Part shown: piece after piece, positions 11,190-22,499 of the stretch | Position numbering within the stretch: position 1 is the first letter of the stretch | How the letters are laid out: each line of letters starts with the position of its first letter | NCBI GenBank assembly: GCA_947623455.1 | Contig: OX392545.1 | Coordinates: forward strand, 27,417,001-27,481,000 | Source of the DNA: Mimachlamys varia | Taxonomy: Eukaryota; Mollusca; Bivalvia; Pectinida; Pectinidae | Direction: 5' to 3' | DNA length: 64,000 nt | Position numbers and translations under genes: made by a program | Notes under the pieces: model-generated | What the model was told of the DNA's origin: nothing | Database searches by the model: none | What the model saw: the letters and a program-made list of their open reading frames with translations, nothing else

Positions 11190-12115
11190 AGCTCACCTGG
11201 CCCAAAGTGCCAAGTGAGCTTATGTGAGGATGCAGCGTCCGTCGTCCGTCCGTGCTGCGTCCGTCAACTTTTTCCTTTAAACGACTTCTTCTAAAATACC
11301 GAAAGGCCTATTAATGTTAAATTTGGCTGGTAGCTTACTTGGAAGGAGCTGAACAAAGTTTGCGAAAAAAAATCACTTTGACCTACTTTCAAGGTCACAG
11401 AGGTCAAAAATGTCGAAACCTTCAAACAACTTCTTCTAAAATACCGTCAGTCATAGAGACCTCATATTTGACCGGTAGCTTCCTTAGATGAAGCCGAATA
11501 AAGTTTGCGAAAAGAAATGACCTTGACCCATATTCAAGGTCACAGTGAGGTTAAATCTGTTAAAACCTTTAAACGACTTCTTCTGAAATACCAAAAGACC
11601 TAGAAACATGGTATTTGACTGAAAGGTTCCTTGGATGAAGCCCGAAAAAGTTTGCGAAAAGAAATGACCTTGACCTATATTCAAGGTCACAGGGGTCAAA
11701 TCTGTTTAAACCTTTAAAAGACTTCTTCTGAAATACCAAAAGTCCTAAAAGCATGATAGTTGGCTGAAAGGTTCCTTGGATGAAGCCCGACAAAGTTTGC
11801 GAAAAGAAATGACCTTGACCATTATTCAAGGTCACAGGGTTCAAATCTGTGAAAACATTCAAACGACTTCTTATGAAGTACCAAAAGGCCTAGAGACATG
11901 ATATTTGGCTGGTAATATCCGCAGATGAAGCGAAACAAAATTTGAAAATGAAAATGATGTTGTATTATAAGGTCACTGGGGTAAAATATGTTTAAATCTT
12001 AACATGTTCTTCTAAATGTCTTGCAGTAAAAATTTTAGGGGACTTTAGGGTTACACTATAATATAAGTCAGAAATTGATACCAGGTGAGCGATGCAGGCC
12101 CATTGGCCTCTTGTT
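11190..12115 (+). mobile_element. Helitron-like non-autonomous element, family 1, short copy
   Basis: It starts after TTTTT with AGCTCACCTGG, which folds with the nearby CCAAGTGAGCT. A CGTCCGTCGTCCGTCC tract follows, then about four ~145 bp core units with TGACCTTGACC and CAAGGTCACAGG words. The 3' end carries CCAGGTGAGC, the inverse of the start, then a GGCC-CATT-GGCC hairpin and CTTGTT. The inverted words are asymmetric: terminal at the left and about 25 bp inside the right end. Confidence 0.75.
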
Positions 12116-12537
12116 ATCGAAAATTGATCTAAACCCCCCAAAAGTTACTCTACACACATTTGTTTAGGTCCAAAACTGGCTGTAACAAATTCTCAGGTCC
12201 CTGTGGAAAACATCGGTCACTTCAGAATTGTTTCCTCTAAAAGTGAAACTGAATCTTAACTGGACATTTTGAAGTACAGTATTAATTTTATATCGCTGGT
12301 AGTTGGCATACAGAAGTGATTGCAACACAATAAACAAACATTTCTTCATGTGTATGTGGTGGCATGCCATAGAAACCTTCGCAATAAATATCAGCACTTA
12401 ATTGTCTAACTGTCAGACATATTAGCATTTGAGATGGAAAATGTGTATATTGATTGTATTAACTGAAATTGGATATAGAGTACTCTATTGCTTAAAAATT
12501 GTCCAAAAACATTTCAAAATTGAAACAAAACATTTAA

Positions 12538-12911
12538 AGGCCAAATATGCGTAACTTCAGGAAAATTTTCGTGATCCTGAAAAAAAAATCCAATTGATAA
12601 CCATGCAAAAAAAGCCTAAAACGAGGTAAACCTGAGCGGTAACTAACAAAACACTCTTGACAAAAAAATCCAAAGGATTGAAAATAATTCAGGTGGGGCC
12701 CACTTCAACGACAAACCGAAGGTAGAAGACAGTTCGAAATGGACGTGTGTTTACAAATAGCGTGTTTCAAATGCTGCTTTACCGGTAACCGCGAATGAAT
12801 TTATCTTGGATATTGCTGATATCAGTTAATCTGAACTAAATCTATAAATATAAAAAAGTTATTAGGCTTGATTTTCGCTCACGTCTTGCCGAAAGTTCGT
12901 ATATTGGGCCT
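12538..12911. mobile_element. TTAA-flanked MITE, second copy
   Basis: Same family as 8,812-9,196. It has TTAA on both sides (12,534-12,537 and 12,912-12,915), ends AGGCCAAATATGCG and CGTATATTGGGCCT, and the same interior order (GTAAACCTGAGCGGTAAC, GGTGGGGCCCACTTCAAC). Confidence 0.88.
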
Positions 12912-12915
12912 TTAA

Positions 12916-14968
12916 ATGTTTATATAGAAGCCTTGCTGACACCATAACAATCTGTCTATCAACACCTTTGTGTCAATATACATGTAAAATGAATTAGCAG
13001 CAGTAAATGTACAGTTGAACATTGGTTAGGGTAATTAATACAAAGTTCCTGAACATGAAATTTTGAATTAATTTTCACAACAATTTGTAAATGAAGTGTG
13101 CATACAGACCTCTATGCTGTGTAGCTAGAGCAGGTACAGTGCGAGTTAAGCCACAGTCATCTCATGGCACTGTGTTGTACCTTTGAGCAACTAGCAAGAT
13201 GTACTTTATTTCACTTGATCCAGTTTACTCAGCTGTAAAGGAGTGTGATTGGGGCAGTGCTTGAAACTGTGAGTGCTTTAATGGCAGCAGCGGTGCATGT
13301 TCCCCATATAGTTTAGAACAATTTTGGCTGATTGCTAAGGCATGCATATGACGAAAATCACTGATAAAAATTAATTATTTGGAAACACATCGAGACAAAC
13401 TATAAACTAGGTTATGATTAAATGTTATATATCATTATCATTAAATGTATGTAGAATTATTAAACCAGTACTATCAGCACGATGACTTGAAATGAACATA
13501 TATAAAGATTGCATGAACATTTATTTTTAATTGTTTGTTAATAATGATGTATCTTAAGGAAAATGCCAAGTTTCATTTTCCAGTTATTCGACTAAAACCA
13601 TCCTCTATAGGCTAACTTATGTAAGTAGCAGCATGTTTAAAACACTTGCAACAAAGTTTGAAAACTAAACATTGTACATTTGTATGAAAGTTATAATCAC
13701 ACTTCCAAATATTGTTGATTTGAACCAATGTTTAGGAAATTAAAACATAACATTTGATAACCTAGAGAATAAATGCACAAACTTTGAAAGAGACTGGTTG
13801 AAAACTATTGTAGGAGATCTCTGAACCAGATTTTGTTTGTGAAACTGTATGGGGACAATAATGCCTCAAAATAAAGTCAAATTGGACCGATATTCAGGAA
13901 AACAAGGCTTCATGTCATGGTTAATGAATGTGCAAAGTTGAAAGGAAATCAACCTTTGAATTGAAAGAGCTCAAATGCCTCTTTAGGGGTTAATGAGTTA
14001 ACTTTCAATCTCTTTATTCTTGACTGTCGAAATCTACCAGGTAATCAGGTGTAGAACTGAACTCATTCACCCATGAAGACACATTTGAAAGTCTGGAAAA
14101 GTCGATAATAAAGTTTGAGGGATGAATGAGTTAATAGTGTGATGCTATGTTGTGCATATGAAACAAATCGGACTTGGCATTAGTGTTGTACACAAAAGTT
14201 ATCACAGACCGGCAAATGGATGCAGGAACAGACAAACTGACACATAACGTTATTACTACTGTACATACCCCCTTATCTAAGAGGATATACCCCCTCCCCA
14301 TCTCATATAAGTGGAGGTAATTTTAGCTATTTCAGTAACAAAATACATCTATGATCTTAATTGGAAATTTGCCACAATTTACCCCGCAATATACAAAATA
14401 ACTACATTGTACATCGCGTTGGAGGTAATTAGCCATTACAGAAATATAATTCAATCATGAACTTTAACCTCAACTTCATGACCTTGAAAGATGTCAGTAG
14501 ATTAGCTTGCATTAATACCTACTCTAATGTACTATATATTCATACAAAATAAGTTTTACAATAACACCTAGGATTTATTTGACATTATTAGAAATTCTAT
14601 ATCCTGATAATAATGAAATATATACATGGACGGAGAGAGAATGCAGCTAAGCACAAGAGATTAATAAATTTCAAGTCTATAACGACTTTATAAGGAAGGA
14701 AAAAGATGCAGAGTTTAAACTACTATCTGGCACTGAGGAATCAAAGACTAAGTGAGAGGCCCTTCCTTGAACAATGAAGACTAAAGAATACAAATTTAAA
14801 GTAGTATTCGGTTAATATTTCTATTCTGAATAATAACAATTACCATGACCAAGATCTCAATACATACACATTTAGCACAGGAATCAATAACTTTGTTTCA
14901 TTGGTCTTTCAGCAAAACCTTTAGGATTAAGTTTATTTGTCACTGGTTCAAGACTTAAGATATTATTG
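12916..14968. other. AT-rich DNA without recognised genes
   Basis: Apart from a weak SINE-like stretch near 13,080-13,330, nothing was recognised up to the edge of the Ngaro element. Confidence 0.4.
13080..13330 (+). repeat. Possible degenerate SINE
   Basis: Words such as ACCTTTGAGCAACTAGCAAG, CCAGTTTACTCAGCTGTAAA and GGCAGTGCTTGAAACT resemble the conserved body of widespread invertebrate SINEs that I recall. No convincing A and B boxes or tail were found, so the call is weak. Confidence 0.3.
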
Positions 14969-15273
14969 GTAAGTGGTCACGGCTTAACACAACTTTGGGC
15001 TACCACAGCTGGTGCCCTAATTATAATAGTTATCAATACAATAGTAAGATGGAGAAAATATCTTTTTATATAAACAATAAACAATGTTCCTTTAAATCAA
15101 AACTTAATATTTGAATGAACCAGATTATTTGTTATATTTCTTTTTGCAACTGTAAGTTAAATTGTCCATGAACTTAACTGCAATGATGTTTTACACCTGA
15201 CCCCGAAAACGAAGATCAAGTGCATAATTAATTAACTAAATTATCACTATCAAAGTTTTTTCTGCGCAACGCC
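14969..15273 (-). repeat. Ngaro direct repeat B2
   Basis: About 300 bp, nearly identical by eye to 15,868-16,168 in the same orientation. Shared words include GTAAGTGGTCACGGCTT at one end and TTTTTTCTGCGCA at the other. It forms the outer 3' end of the element. Confidence 0.9.
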
Positions 15274-15536
15274 TCCATATCACAACATGGTCTCTGATTC
15301 TCCTCCCTTGGTACAGCCGTGCCGTTGTGGAAGTATTGACATTTGAACATGACATCAAGACCCCGGAAACGAAGGAAATAAGTCACTTGTATGTTGTTTC
15401 ACTCTGGTACATGTATTCCGATGTACTGTGGTTTAAACCAGACGCCAAGTTCCGAATCACCATCCTGAATAAAATTGAGAAAAGAAACCCAGCAGTATCC
15501 AATTCAACTTAGAATTAAAGGGAATGGGTGGGTGGG

Positions 15537-15802
15537 AAAGAAATATCTTTGCAGTAAAATACAAAATATCAGATTGAACTCACCGACCACCTTGCTCCAA
15601 CGATTGTTAAATTGAAAGTGAACCAAAATGAGGCCGAAACAAGGGACATCACTCCAATTTCTTAATATATGTCACGTAGGCCAATTTTTTTTTGTCATGT
15701 AGGCCAACAAGTTAATCGGTAACGTAAAAGGGGAGATAACCCCTATTGTTCACTAACACTTTTTGCCCATAAATCGGTTTATTGATGAACCAATAAACTT
15801 GA
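15537..15802 (-). repeat. Ngaro direct repeat A2
   Basis: It matches 22,500-22,783 from AAAGAAATATCTTTGCAG through CAATAAACTTGA. A1 carries an extra duplication of the TGTCACGTAGGCCAATTTT word that A2 lacks. It sits between B1 and B2, separated from B1 by 65 bp and from B2 by about 260 bp. Confidence 0.9.
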
Positions 15803-15867
15803 TTATGGTACAAAAAAGAACCCAACCCTTGAAATAAAATACATTTCTTTTATTATTACTGTTTGGC

Positions 15868-16168
15868 GTAAGTGGTCACGGCTTTACACAACTTTGGGCT
15901 ACCACAGCTGGTGCCCTAATTATAATAGTTATCAATACAATAGTAAGATGGAGAAAATATCTCCTTATATAAACAATAAACAATGTTCCTTTAAATCCAA
16001 ACTTAATATTTGAATGAACCAGATTATTTGTTATATTTCTTTTTGCAACTGTAAGTTAAATTGTCCATGAACTTAACTGCAATGATGTTTTACACCTGAC
16101 CCCGAAAACGAAGATCAAGTGCATAATTAACTAAATTATCACTATCAAGGTTTTTTCTGCGCATCGCC
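15868..16168 (-). repeat. Ngaro direct repeat B1
   Basis: Inner copy of the B repeat, directly downstream of the SGNH gene in element sense. It differs from B2 by a 4 bp AATT-type indel and a few substitutions. Confidence 0.9.
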
Positions 16169-16366
16169 AAAATGGCCGTAGGAATAGAATTACAGGAATT
16201 CGAAGCAGACGGCCATCCGCCACAAATAGTGGGGGAAAGCAGAGAAAACGCATGAAATATTTCTTTAATAATATATGCAAGCCAAAATGCTTTCAACACC
16301 ATACAGACATTGGGCAACCGCAAATGGTTCCCCCAGCAATCATTTCAGTTATATGAGCCAACTGCT

Positions 16367-17059
16367 CTAAAAAGCAAACATATTGGACAACCGCATATGG
16401 TTCCCCCAGCAATCAAACAATCTTCTTATCAAATTAGATGCCGTGACCACTTTTAGCATACTGTGGGGGAAAACTGTCCCCCTGCCAGATGTATGAATAA
16501 ATTCAATCCCCCCCTGTAATCCATTAAGGAAAATGCTCTGTCCTACTTCTGATAAATGGACTCCATCGTCGGTGAACAACCCCTCATTGTGTCTTGAAAT
16601 ATCGGGGTGCAATATATAAGATCCCCCTAACTGCAATACAAATTTTGCACAAGCACTGTTCAGTCTACGACGACACCTATCCATGACTTCAGTATCACGG
16701 TACCGCCATGTCCTCCTAGGAAGGACTTGGGACCACACCAAATGCACCCTGGGAATTTCCTGGTGAATATGACCAAGTACAATTTTAGCCTGACGATACA
16801 AGTCCCCTATGGGGAGCAGACCTAAATCATTCCCCCCGCAGTGTACAACCACCATACCTGGGGAAGGGCCCACCTTTAACAAGGTTTTCATTTTTTTATG
16901 CAGATCCAAGATCTTCAAACCACCATACCCCTGCCACCATATTTCAAGTCCAATTCTTTCCAGCCCCAAATTGGGTCCACCTGGCCTGCTCATGGAATCG
17001 AAGAAAGCCTGCTTAACTAACGAGGATCCTGTAATCCAGACTGTCCCTGAAATCTTAAA
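16367..17059 (-). CDS. SGNH-type hydrolase of the Ngaro element
   Basis: The open frame carries the four SGNH blocks. A Gly-Ser-Ser nucleophile motif is encoded at 17,021-17,029 (VWITGSS). A block II glycine lies in IWWQGYGG, block III reads HCGGNDLG, and block V reads DDGVHLS with the Asp-x-x-His pair. SGNH enzymes are esterases or lipases, and such domains are known from some Ngaro and some LINE retroelements; their role in transposition is unclear. The first ATG (16,993) lies after the catalytic Ser, and the frame opens only after a TGA at 17,060. The functional protein must therefore use another start, a frameshift or splicing from the upstream recombinase frame. Length is about 230 codons. 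Confidence 0.82.
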   Translation of the reverse strand, partial: FKISGTVWITGSSLVKQAFFDSMSRPGGPNLGLERIGLEIWWQGYGGLKILDLHKKMKTLLKVGPSPGMVVVHCGGNDLGLLPIGDLYRQAKIVLGHIHQEIPRVHLVWSQVLPRRTWRYRDTEVMDRCRRRLNSACAKFVLQLGGSYILHPDISRHNEGLFTDDGVHLSEVGQSIFLNGLQGGIEFIHTSGRGTVFPHSMLKVVTASNLIRRLFDCWGNHMRLSNMFAF

Positions 17060-17087
17060 TCAGGAATTAATGCTGGTCCAAAATTTT

Positions 17088-18065
17088 CTATAGTTTCATT
17101 AGCCGAATGTATGACCTAAACGACTCAGACTTCCATCTCCCAGCACTTCTTATTTCAGAGTCTGGAATTCCAGCCACTGCTGCGGCAGTGGCAGCACCAA
17201 TTCGAAATGAGTGTGATTTGTATCGCTTCGCATCAACACCCAATACAGTTAATGCCTTTTGCAAGACTGAACAGAATTGATACCGTGTCAACGGCTTACC
17301 TCCAAAATGACACACTAACGGACCATCAAAATTTGGACGTATTTTTAGAAACCTGTCTATATGTGTAACTGGACACAACAAACCTCCCGTCTGCGGAATT
17401 TCCAATCTTGTACCTTTACCCCTTTGATCAGTTTTTGAATGTTTCACTTTAAGTAAAAGACTATTCCTATTAGAGGACACTGTGAGGTCCTGTACCTGAA
17501 TAGTGTGTTGAATACCCTTGTTTGTCACTGTTATTTCCCCAACACGAAGAAAGGCTGAAAATGCCAAAACATAAGCAGCTGAAAACAGGCTTGCTTCATA
17601 TGTACTAGAGCAAATGACAGGTAATATTCTTATTATTCGCTGTAAAAGTTCGGGAGTTACTGGGAGTCTGGAATCGGTGTGATGTTCCAGACGTTTTAAG
17701 CCTTCAAGCATTTTTGTAACAACATATTGCTGTGTAATATTGGGCAAACTTTGTGCCTTACATTTAAACCCTATTGCAGACACATATGACCGACATGTAG
17801 CCGGGGATTTGCCCTCCAAAGATAGATATGCTATAAAATGAACCACATCCACTAAATCTGGTGGCCATAATTGGGGGAAACCCATTTTTGCCCTGAAAAC
17901 TTCAAAAACACGTAAACCTGTACTATATGCTGCATGGGAGTTATAAGCCAATGAAGCATTTAACAATCTATCAGCTTCTGATTGGAGATCATCTGTAGAA
18001 ATTGATTTGGAAGTCTCTCCGGATCCGTTTGTGCATGCGGGGCCAGCTTTCGGAACCTTTGCCAC
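17088..18065 (-). CDS. Tyrosine recombinase of the Ngaro element
   Basis: A 325-residue frame with an N-terminal SAM-like core-binding region (residues ~30-130, ending near LEGLKRLEHHTDSR) and a C-terminal catalytic domain. The catalytic set appears complete: Arg in AFLRVGE, Lys in the HSKTDQRGKG hairpin, His-x-x-Arg in SHSFRIGAAT, Trp/His position in AGRWKS, and the nucleophile Tyr in FRSYIRL near the end. It would recombine the circular cDNA into the genome. The frame overlaps the end of the RNase H frame by about 105 bp in another phase, a compact arrangement common in this group. No lesion is seen. Confidence 0.92.
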   Translation of the reverse strand: MAKVPKAGPACTNGSGETSKSISTDDLQSEADRLLNASLAYNSHAAYSTGLRVFEVFRAKMGFPQLWPPDLVDVVHFIAYLSLEGKSPATCRSYVSAIGFKCKAQSLPNITQQYVVTKMLEGLKRLEHHTDSRLPVTPELLQRIIRILPVICSSTYEASLFSAAYVLAFSAFLRVGEITVTNKGIQHTIQVQDLTVSSNRNSLLLKVKHSKTDQRGKGTRLEIPQTGGLLCPVTHIDRFLKIRPNFDGPLVCHFGGKPLTRYQFCSVLQKALTVLGVDAKRYKSHSFRIGAATAAAVAGIPDSEIRSAGRWKSESFRSYIRLMKL

Positions 18066-19579
18066 TGTTTTCGAGAAATAGAATCTGCGATTTCATTAAC
18101 GACCCCAGCTACATGCTGTGCTCGAAACTGAATGTTGTATTTCATTATCAGTAATACAAACTCCCTTACCAAGATCATAATACGTTTGGACTTTGATGTT
18201 TGGTTGTTTAAAATGGCCACTAAAGCAATATTATCTATGTTAAATTTGATTTTCGTGTTTGCCAATAGGGGCCCCCACAACAATAAGGTCATTGACACTG
18301 GCACCAACTCCAAAAATGTAATGTCTCGAATCACACTATTACCAGACCAGGCCCTGGGCCATCCCAGATAAGCCCATCTTCCATTAAAATATGCTCCACA
18401 GCCCAACTCTGGAGACCCTGTGCTATCTGTGAATAACTGCAAGATGCTACTATCAGACCACAATTCCTGTGGAAAATATACTTGCCCTTGAAAACTGACT
18501 AAAAATTGCAACCACATTGCCATGTCATCTAACAAATCCCGAGATAGTTAAATGAAAAAATGGGGCTTTTTTACTTTTGTTAGGGCATCATAGAACCTAC
18601 GCAGAACTGCTCTACCCGGCCGAACAGCTTTGCAGAAAAAATTCAATTTCCCTACCAAAGATTCAAGCATTTTCCCAGTGATTTTTTCTCGACAAGAATA
18701 GTCTGACAAAAGGCCATATAGTTCCTGAATTTTTGGACGTGGTATACGAACCACTATTGACCCCATGTCAATTTCTAAACCTAAAAATACCAAGTTTGTT
18801 ACTGGCCCAATTGTCTTGTCATTAACCAAAGGTATCCCAAGTTCTTTAGATATATCATTGAAACAACACATAAGTGTTTTACAGTCATCCTGCTCTTCCC
18901 TTCCAGCAAAAATGAAATCGTCCAAATAATGAGATAATGAATGAAGGCCAGATTTTTCCTCAATCAACCACTGCAAAAAAGTGGCAAATTTTTCAAATAA
19001 GTTGCATGAAGCCGAGCACCCCATTGGAAGACATTTGTCAACATAATACTTCCCTTCAAGCTGAAACCCCAGCAAATCAAAATCCCCAGGATGAATTGGG
19101 AGTAGCCTAAATGCACTTTTTACATCAACTTTCCCCAATAATGCTGACCTACCCAGCTTACTTATCATCTCTAAAACCTGGTCAAAAGAACTATATTAAA
19201 CAGAGGAATAATCATCTTCAATGAAGTCATTCACACTCATATCCTTTGGGTAAGACAAGTGAGAAATTAATCTCCATGCTCCATTAGGCTTGGGGACAAT
19301 ACCAACTGGAGATAGCCTTAAATTTGAAATTGGTCTTTTGTCAAAAGGACCCATACTTCGACCCAATTCAATTTCTTTTTTAATTTTATCTAAAATCTCT
19401 TTAGGATGAACATATGCCGAAACAAGGTTTCTACAATTAGTAGGGGTTCTGGGGCCTGTGTAATGTAATCTAAAACCTTTAGCAAACCCTTCTCTCAAAA
19501 CTTGTGCTGCCTGTTTGTCTGGATAACTGACCAAATACTGGAGTAGAACAGGGACTTTAATTGGAGTTTTGCCTAGGGC
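17960..19579 (-). pseudogene. Reverse transcriptase-RNase H polyprotein with two stops
   Basis: One continuous frame is interrupted by TAA at 19,196-19,198 and TAA at 18,548-18,550. RT motifs are present in order: VGIVPKPNGAWRLISHLSYP, then KVDVKSAFRLLPI, LPMGCSASCNLFEKF, the catalytic SHYLDDFIF (Tyr-x-Asp-Asp type), and LVFLGLEID. RNase H follows with its acidic residues in FTDSTGSPELGCG, FLELVPV, FNIDNIALVAIL and NEIADSISR. The frame already opens upstream of the gag stop (…GKTPIKVPVLLQYL), so pol overlaps gag in a different phase and would need frameshifting or internal initiation. The stops disable this copy unless they are sequence errors. Confidence 0.9.
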
Positions 19580-20540
19580 CCATAACTCGCCCCCCTGAGA
19601 ACCCCCTTCCCCTTGGAAATGGAGCTCTGTTATGAAACTGATTGGAATTCTGGTTAAACATGCGTTGTTGGTTCTGGACAGGAAAGCGTGCTGCTAAATT
19701 TTGACCCCCCATCTGTTTTTGCATGGGACAAGTGGAAAGAGGATGATCCCCAGCACACCTCACGCAAACGTGGAGATATGAACAAGGATGTCTAAAACAT
19801 GACCCCTTATAGTTGAACTCGTAACATTTTCCGCGACTAGTACCAGAACTACCCTGTCGAGACATATTTGTTGTAGATGTGTTGTGGCTGGACATATATA
19901 TTAGCCATAACTCACTATCTATCTCTGTCCAGGAGCTTTCAGGTTGTAACCCCCTTTTTAACCTGTACTGTTCATCATATAGTCTCCAGCCCACTGACCT
20001 GGCTGCCCCCAAACGAATGGTGTGCATGTACTTTACCAAATCTAGCAATTTTGATGGATGAGCCGAGCCATAAATTGAGATAAATACCAAAAAGGCATCG
20101 GACCATCTCTCAATGGTGTAGATTTTTTCTTGCACCTTGGGCTTCATGCAGAGCTCCCCATTTTTTATTATTATCTTTTGTTCCTTCATACTGTCGTTAT
20201 TATGAAGGAGTGCTGCTAACTCCACAAACTGCCCCGATATAATTTTTTGTTTTATTGTTTCAGAGATGTTACTCCCTAAAAGCGAAGAAATGCTTTGTAT
20301 GGGCCTTACAGTAGTACCGTCATGGTCAATACCTGATTGGGCCTCATTTTCCATTGACTGTGGCAATGGCTGCAATGGGCTGTCCACAGGTGCCTCATAG
20401 TCACTTGCCAAATTGCATGAAACAGGCTCTCCTGGTGCTTTCCTTTTCCTGGTGTTGTGTACTGGTTGTACTGGTTCTGGTCCCACATCCGGCCCGCTAC
20501 ATGGTTCCACATTTTTCGACTTGTTCTTTGCTTTGGCCAT
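19557..20540 (-). CDS. Gag-like protein of the Ngaro element
   Basis: A 327-residue frame from ATG 20,540. The N-terminus is basic (MAKAKNKSK, later TRKRKAPG), which could serve nuclear entry. The middle region (ETIKQKIISGQFVELAALL, then YTIERWSDAFLVF, then LLDLVKYMHTIRLGAARSVG) is the gag core typical of this retroelement group. Near residues 240-275 a Cys/His-rich segment (CYEFNYKGSC, HPCSYLHVCVRC, HPLSTCP) would be a nucleic-acid-binding finger. The tail is rich in Gln, Asn, Arg and Gly (RGRGFSGGR), which suits RNA binding. The gag stop lies inside the overlapping pol frame. No lesion is seen. Confidence 0.88.
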   Translation of the reverse strand: MAKAKNKSKNVEPCSGPDVGPEPVQPVHNTRKRKAPGEPVSCNLASDYEAPVDSPLQPLPQSMENEAQSGIDHDGTTVRPIQSISSLLGSNISETIKQKIISGQFVELAALLHNNDSMKEQKIIIKNGELCMKPKVQEKIYTIERWSDAFLVFISIYGSAHPSKLLDLVKYMHTIRLGAARSVGWRLYDEQYRLKRGLQPESSWTEIDSELWLIYMSSHNTSTTNMSRQGSSGTSRGKCYEFNYKGSCFRHPCSYLHVCVRCAGDHPLSTCPMQKQMGGQNLAARFPVQNQQRMFNQNSNQFHNRAPFPRGRGFSGGRVMGPRQNSN

Positions 20541-21003
20541 CTCCAGATTACTCGGGATTGAAAATGAAACTAATTAGTCCCAATTATAATGATGATAGTA
20601 CATACGAGAAATTGAAAACAAATTTAATAAATGTATGAATAAAACTATGGATTGAGAAAAGCTATATAATATTTACTTCAAAATATGCATACATTGAGGA
20701 AAACTATTATAATATTGATATATTTTAAATTACCTTAAAATATGTACATCTATACATGTAAAATTACAGTAGATCTGCTTGTATCTTTGTTTATTAGACA
20801 CCTTTTATATCTTCATCCTCCTGTGATGATTTTTAAACAAGTTCATTATAATTAAATTTAATCATAGAGCAGCAGTTCACTCTAGATCTATGCATATATT
20901 TATTTAAGTTAGCCAATTAATTAGCACATTTATCAGTTTATGTACTATACCCTGTACGTGGAAACTGCTAGCTGCCAATCGCAAGTTCTGCTATTCATTG
21001 CTA

Positions 21004-21986
21004 CAGACCCGTACACGTTCGCTGTTCCATCTTAGACGCAAACGGTACGGAAGTGCTTCGGAAATGCTACTCAAATGATACGGAAATTCTACGCAAACGG
21101 TACGGAAATGCTACAGAAATGCTACGCGAACGGTACGGAAGTGCTACTCAAATGGTACGGAAATGCTACGGAAATGCTACGGAAATGCTACACAAACGGT
21201 ACGGAAATGCTACGGGTGACGCTTGCAAACGGTCGATCACATTTACGGACTTTTATAAAAACGGATCCACATAATCACACATACAAACGAAACGAAATAC
21301 CCATAATGCATTGGGAAACGTGTGCTGAAACCGAATGTGGAGATCCAGCGTGTACACATGCGTACGATTGTTTTTTAATGTTTGCTTTGCCATTAAGATA
21401 ATGGTATGAGAGTGAAACAAACAGACATGCCTTAAAAGTAATTGGAAACAATATCAAATATCGGTAATATTGGAACATGTATTACATTTTTCCGTCATAG
21501 AGACCTGACGTACGCTGACAGGTAGCCATGGGCATCAGTCGGAACACCTCGGGTATTCTCTTCCGAGCTTGCCGGAGAGGCCCGATGTTGTCCGACTGGC
21601 TGGGGCATATGACCTTGATATTTTTATTTCATTTAATGTTAAATTTAGTCAGATTCATATATATTGATAAAAGCCTTGGTTTTTGTTTTGTAAATTTTTG
21701 AGACAGATTATTTACAAAATTCTGAGTTTATGCAGCTTATAAAAACATGAACTATTCGTTTCGTCAGATTTATTCCGTAAAATTTCCAACCGAACGTTTC
21801 GCGAACGCTTTGTAAATGACGCTAGTGCTACGGAAATGGTACGGTAGTGCGACGCAAATGCTACGGTACTGCTACGGTAGTGTGACGCAAATGCTACGGT
21901 AATGCTACGGTAATGGTACGGAAGTGCTACGGAAATGCTACGCAAACGGTACGCTTAAAGTGGAACAGCGAACGTGTACGGGTCTG
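21004..21986. mobile_element. TA-flanked MITE in the Ngaro leader
   Basis: Perfect inverted ends begin CAGACCCGTACACGTTCGC (28 bp including the flanking TA, 21,002-21,029 and 21,961-21,988). A TA lies on each side, as expected for Tc1/mariner-like insertion. Just inside both ends are arrays of short units built on GGTACGGAAATGCTACG (about 21,034-21,220 and 21,820-21,956), in direct orientation to each other. The central part is not coding. Confidence 0.85.
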
Positions 21987-22012
21987 TATATATATACTGC
22001 AGAAAGTGCAAT

Positions 22013-22029
22013 ACCCCCCCCCCCCCCCG
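22013..22029 (+). repeat. Poly-C run
   Basis: A run of about 16 C lies just outside the MITE in the Ngaro leader; its length is likely unreliable. Confidence 0.7.
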
Positions 22030-22499
22030 GCAACAAAATGTCAATCTGGACTCGTACACAAACAAACCATCCTCAAAGTCTAAACATGGCATTAGGCCTA
22101 GTGACTATGTTGACACTCTAGTAGGCACAAATGATGTTGCAAAACAAATACCTGATAACAGAATATATTTTTTAAATCCCCCACTACACGTGACGTGGTC
22201 TAGCATGTAACGTTCGTGAGTTTTTTTAACTGCACTGCAGGCATATATGATTTTATATTGTACCGATTTCAAAATTATCAAAATCAGTGATGAATTCCAA
22301 TTAAAATACCTTCAAACCTTAAAATATGAACCAAACTAAGATGAAGCACCGTGTGACCTGGCGAGTGGCGTCGAACGAAATTGACAAAATGATTTTCTCG
22401 AATAGGCCTGCACTCGCAAAATGATCTTTTAACAGTTCGCCATCGACCATTGCAAACATCTTATTTATATCTATAGTATTCATCACTAGGGTACAGTCA

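Noticed and set aside
14969..16168. LTRs of an LTR retrotransposon
   Set aside because: The direct repeats are split (A1, B1, A2, B2), and the element encodes a tyrosine recombinase and no DDE integrase, so it is Ngaro-type.
16090..16323. 77-residue minus-strand ORF downstream of the SGNH gene
   Set aside because: It lies largely in the B1 repeat and begins in a short duplicated stretch of the SGNH 3' end; no domain.
21053..21401. Overlapping plus-strand ORFs with repeated GNATEMLRK-type peptide
   Set aside because: They are translations of the minisatellite arm of a MITE.
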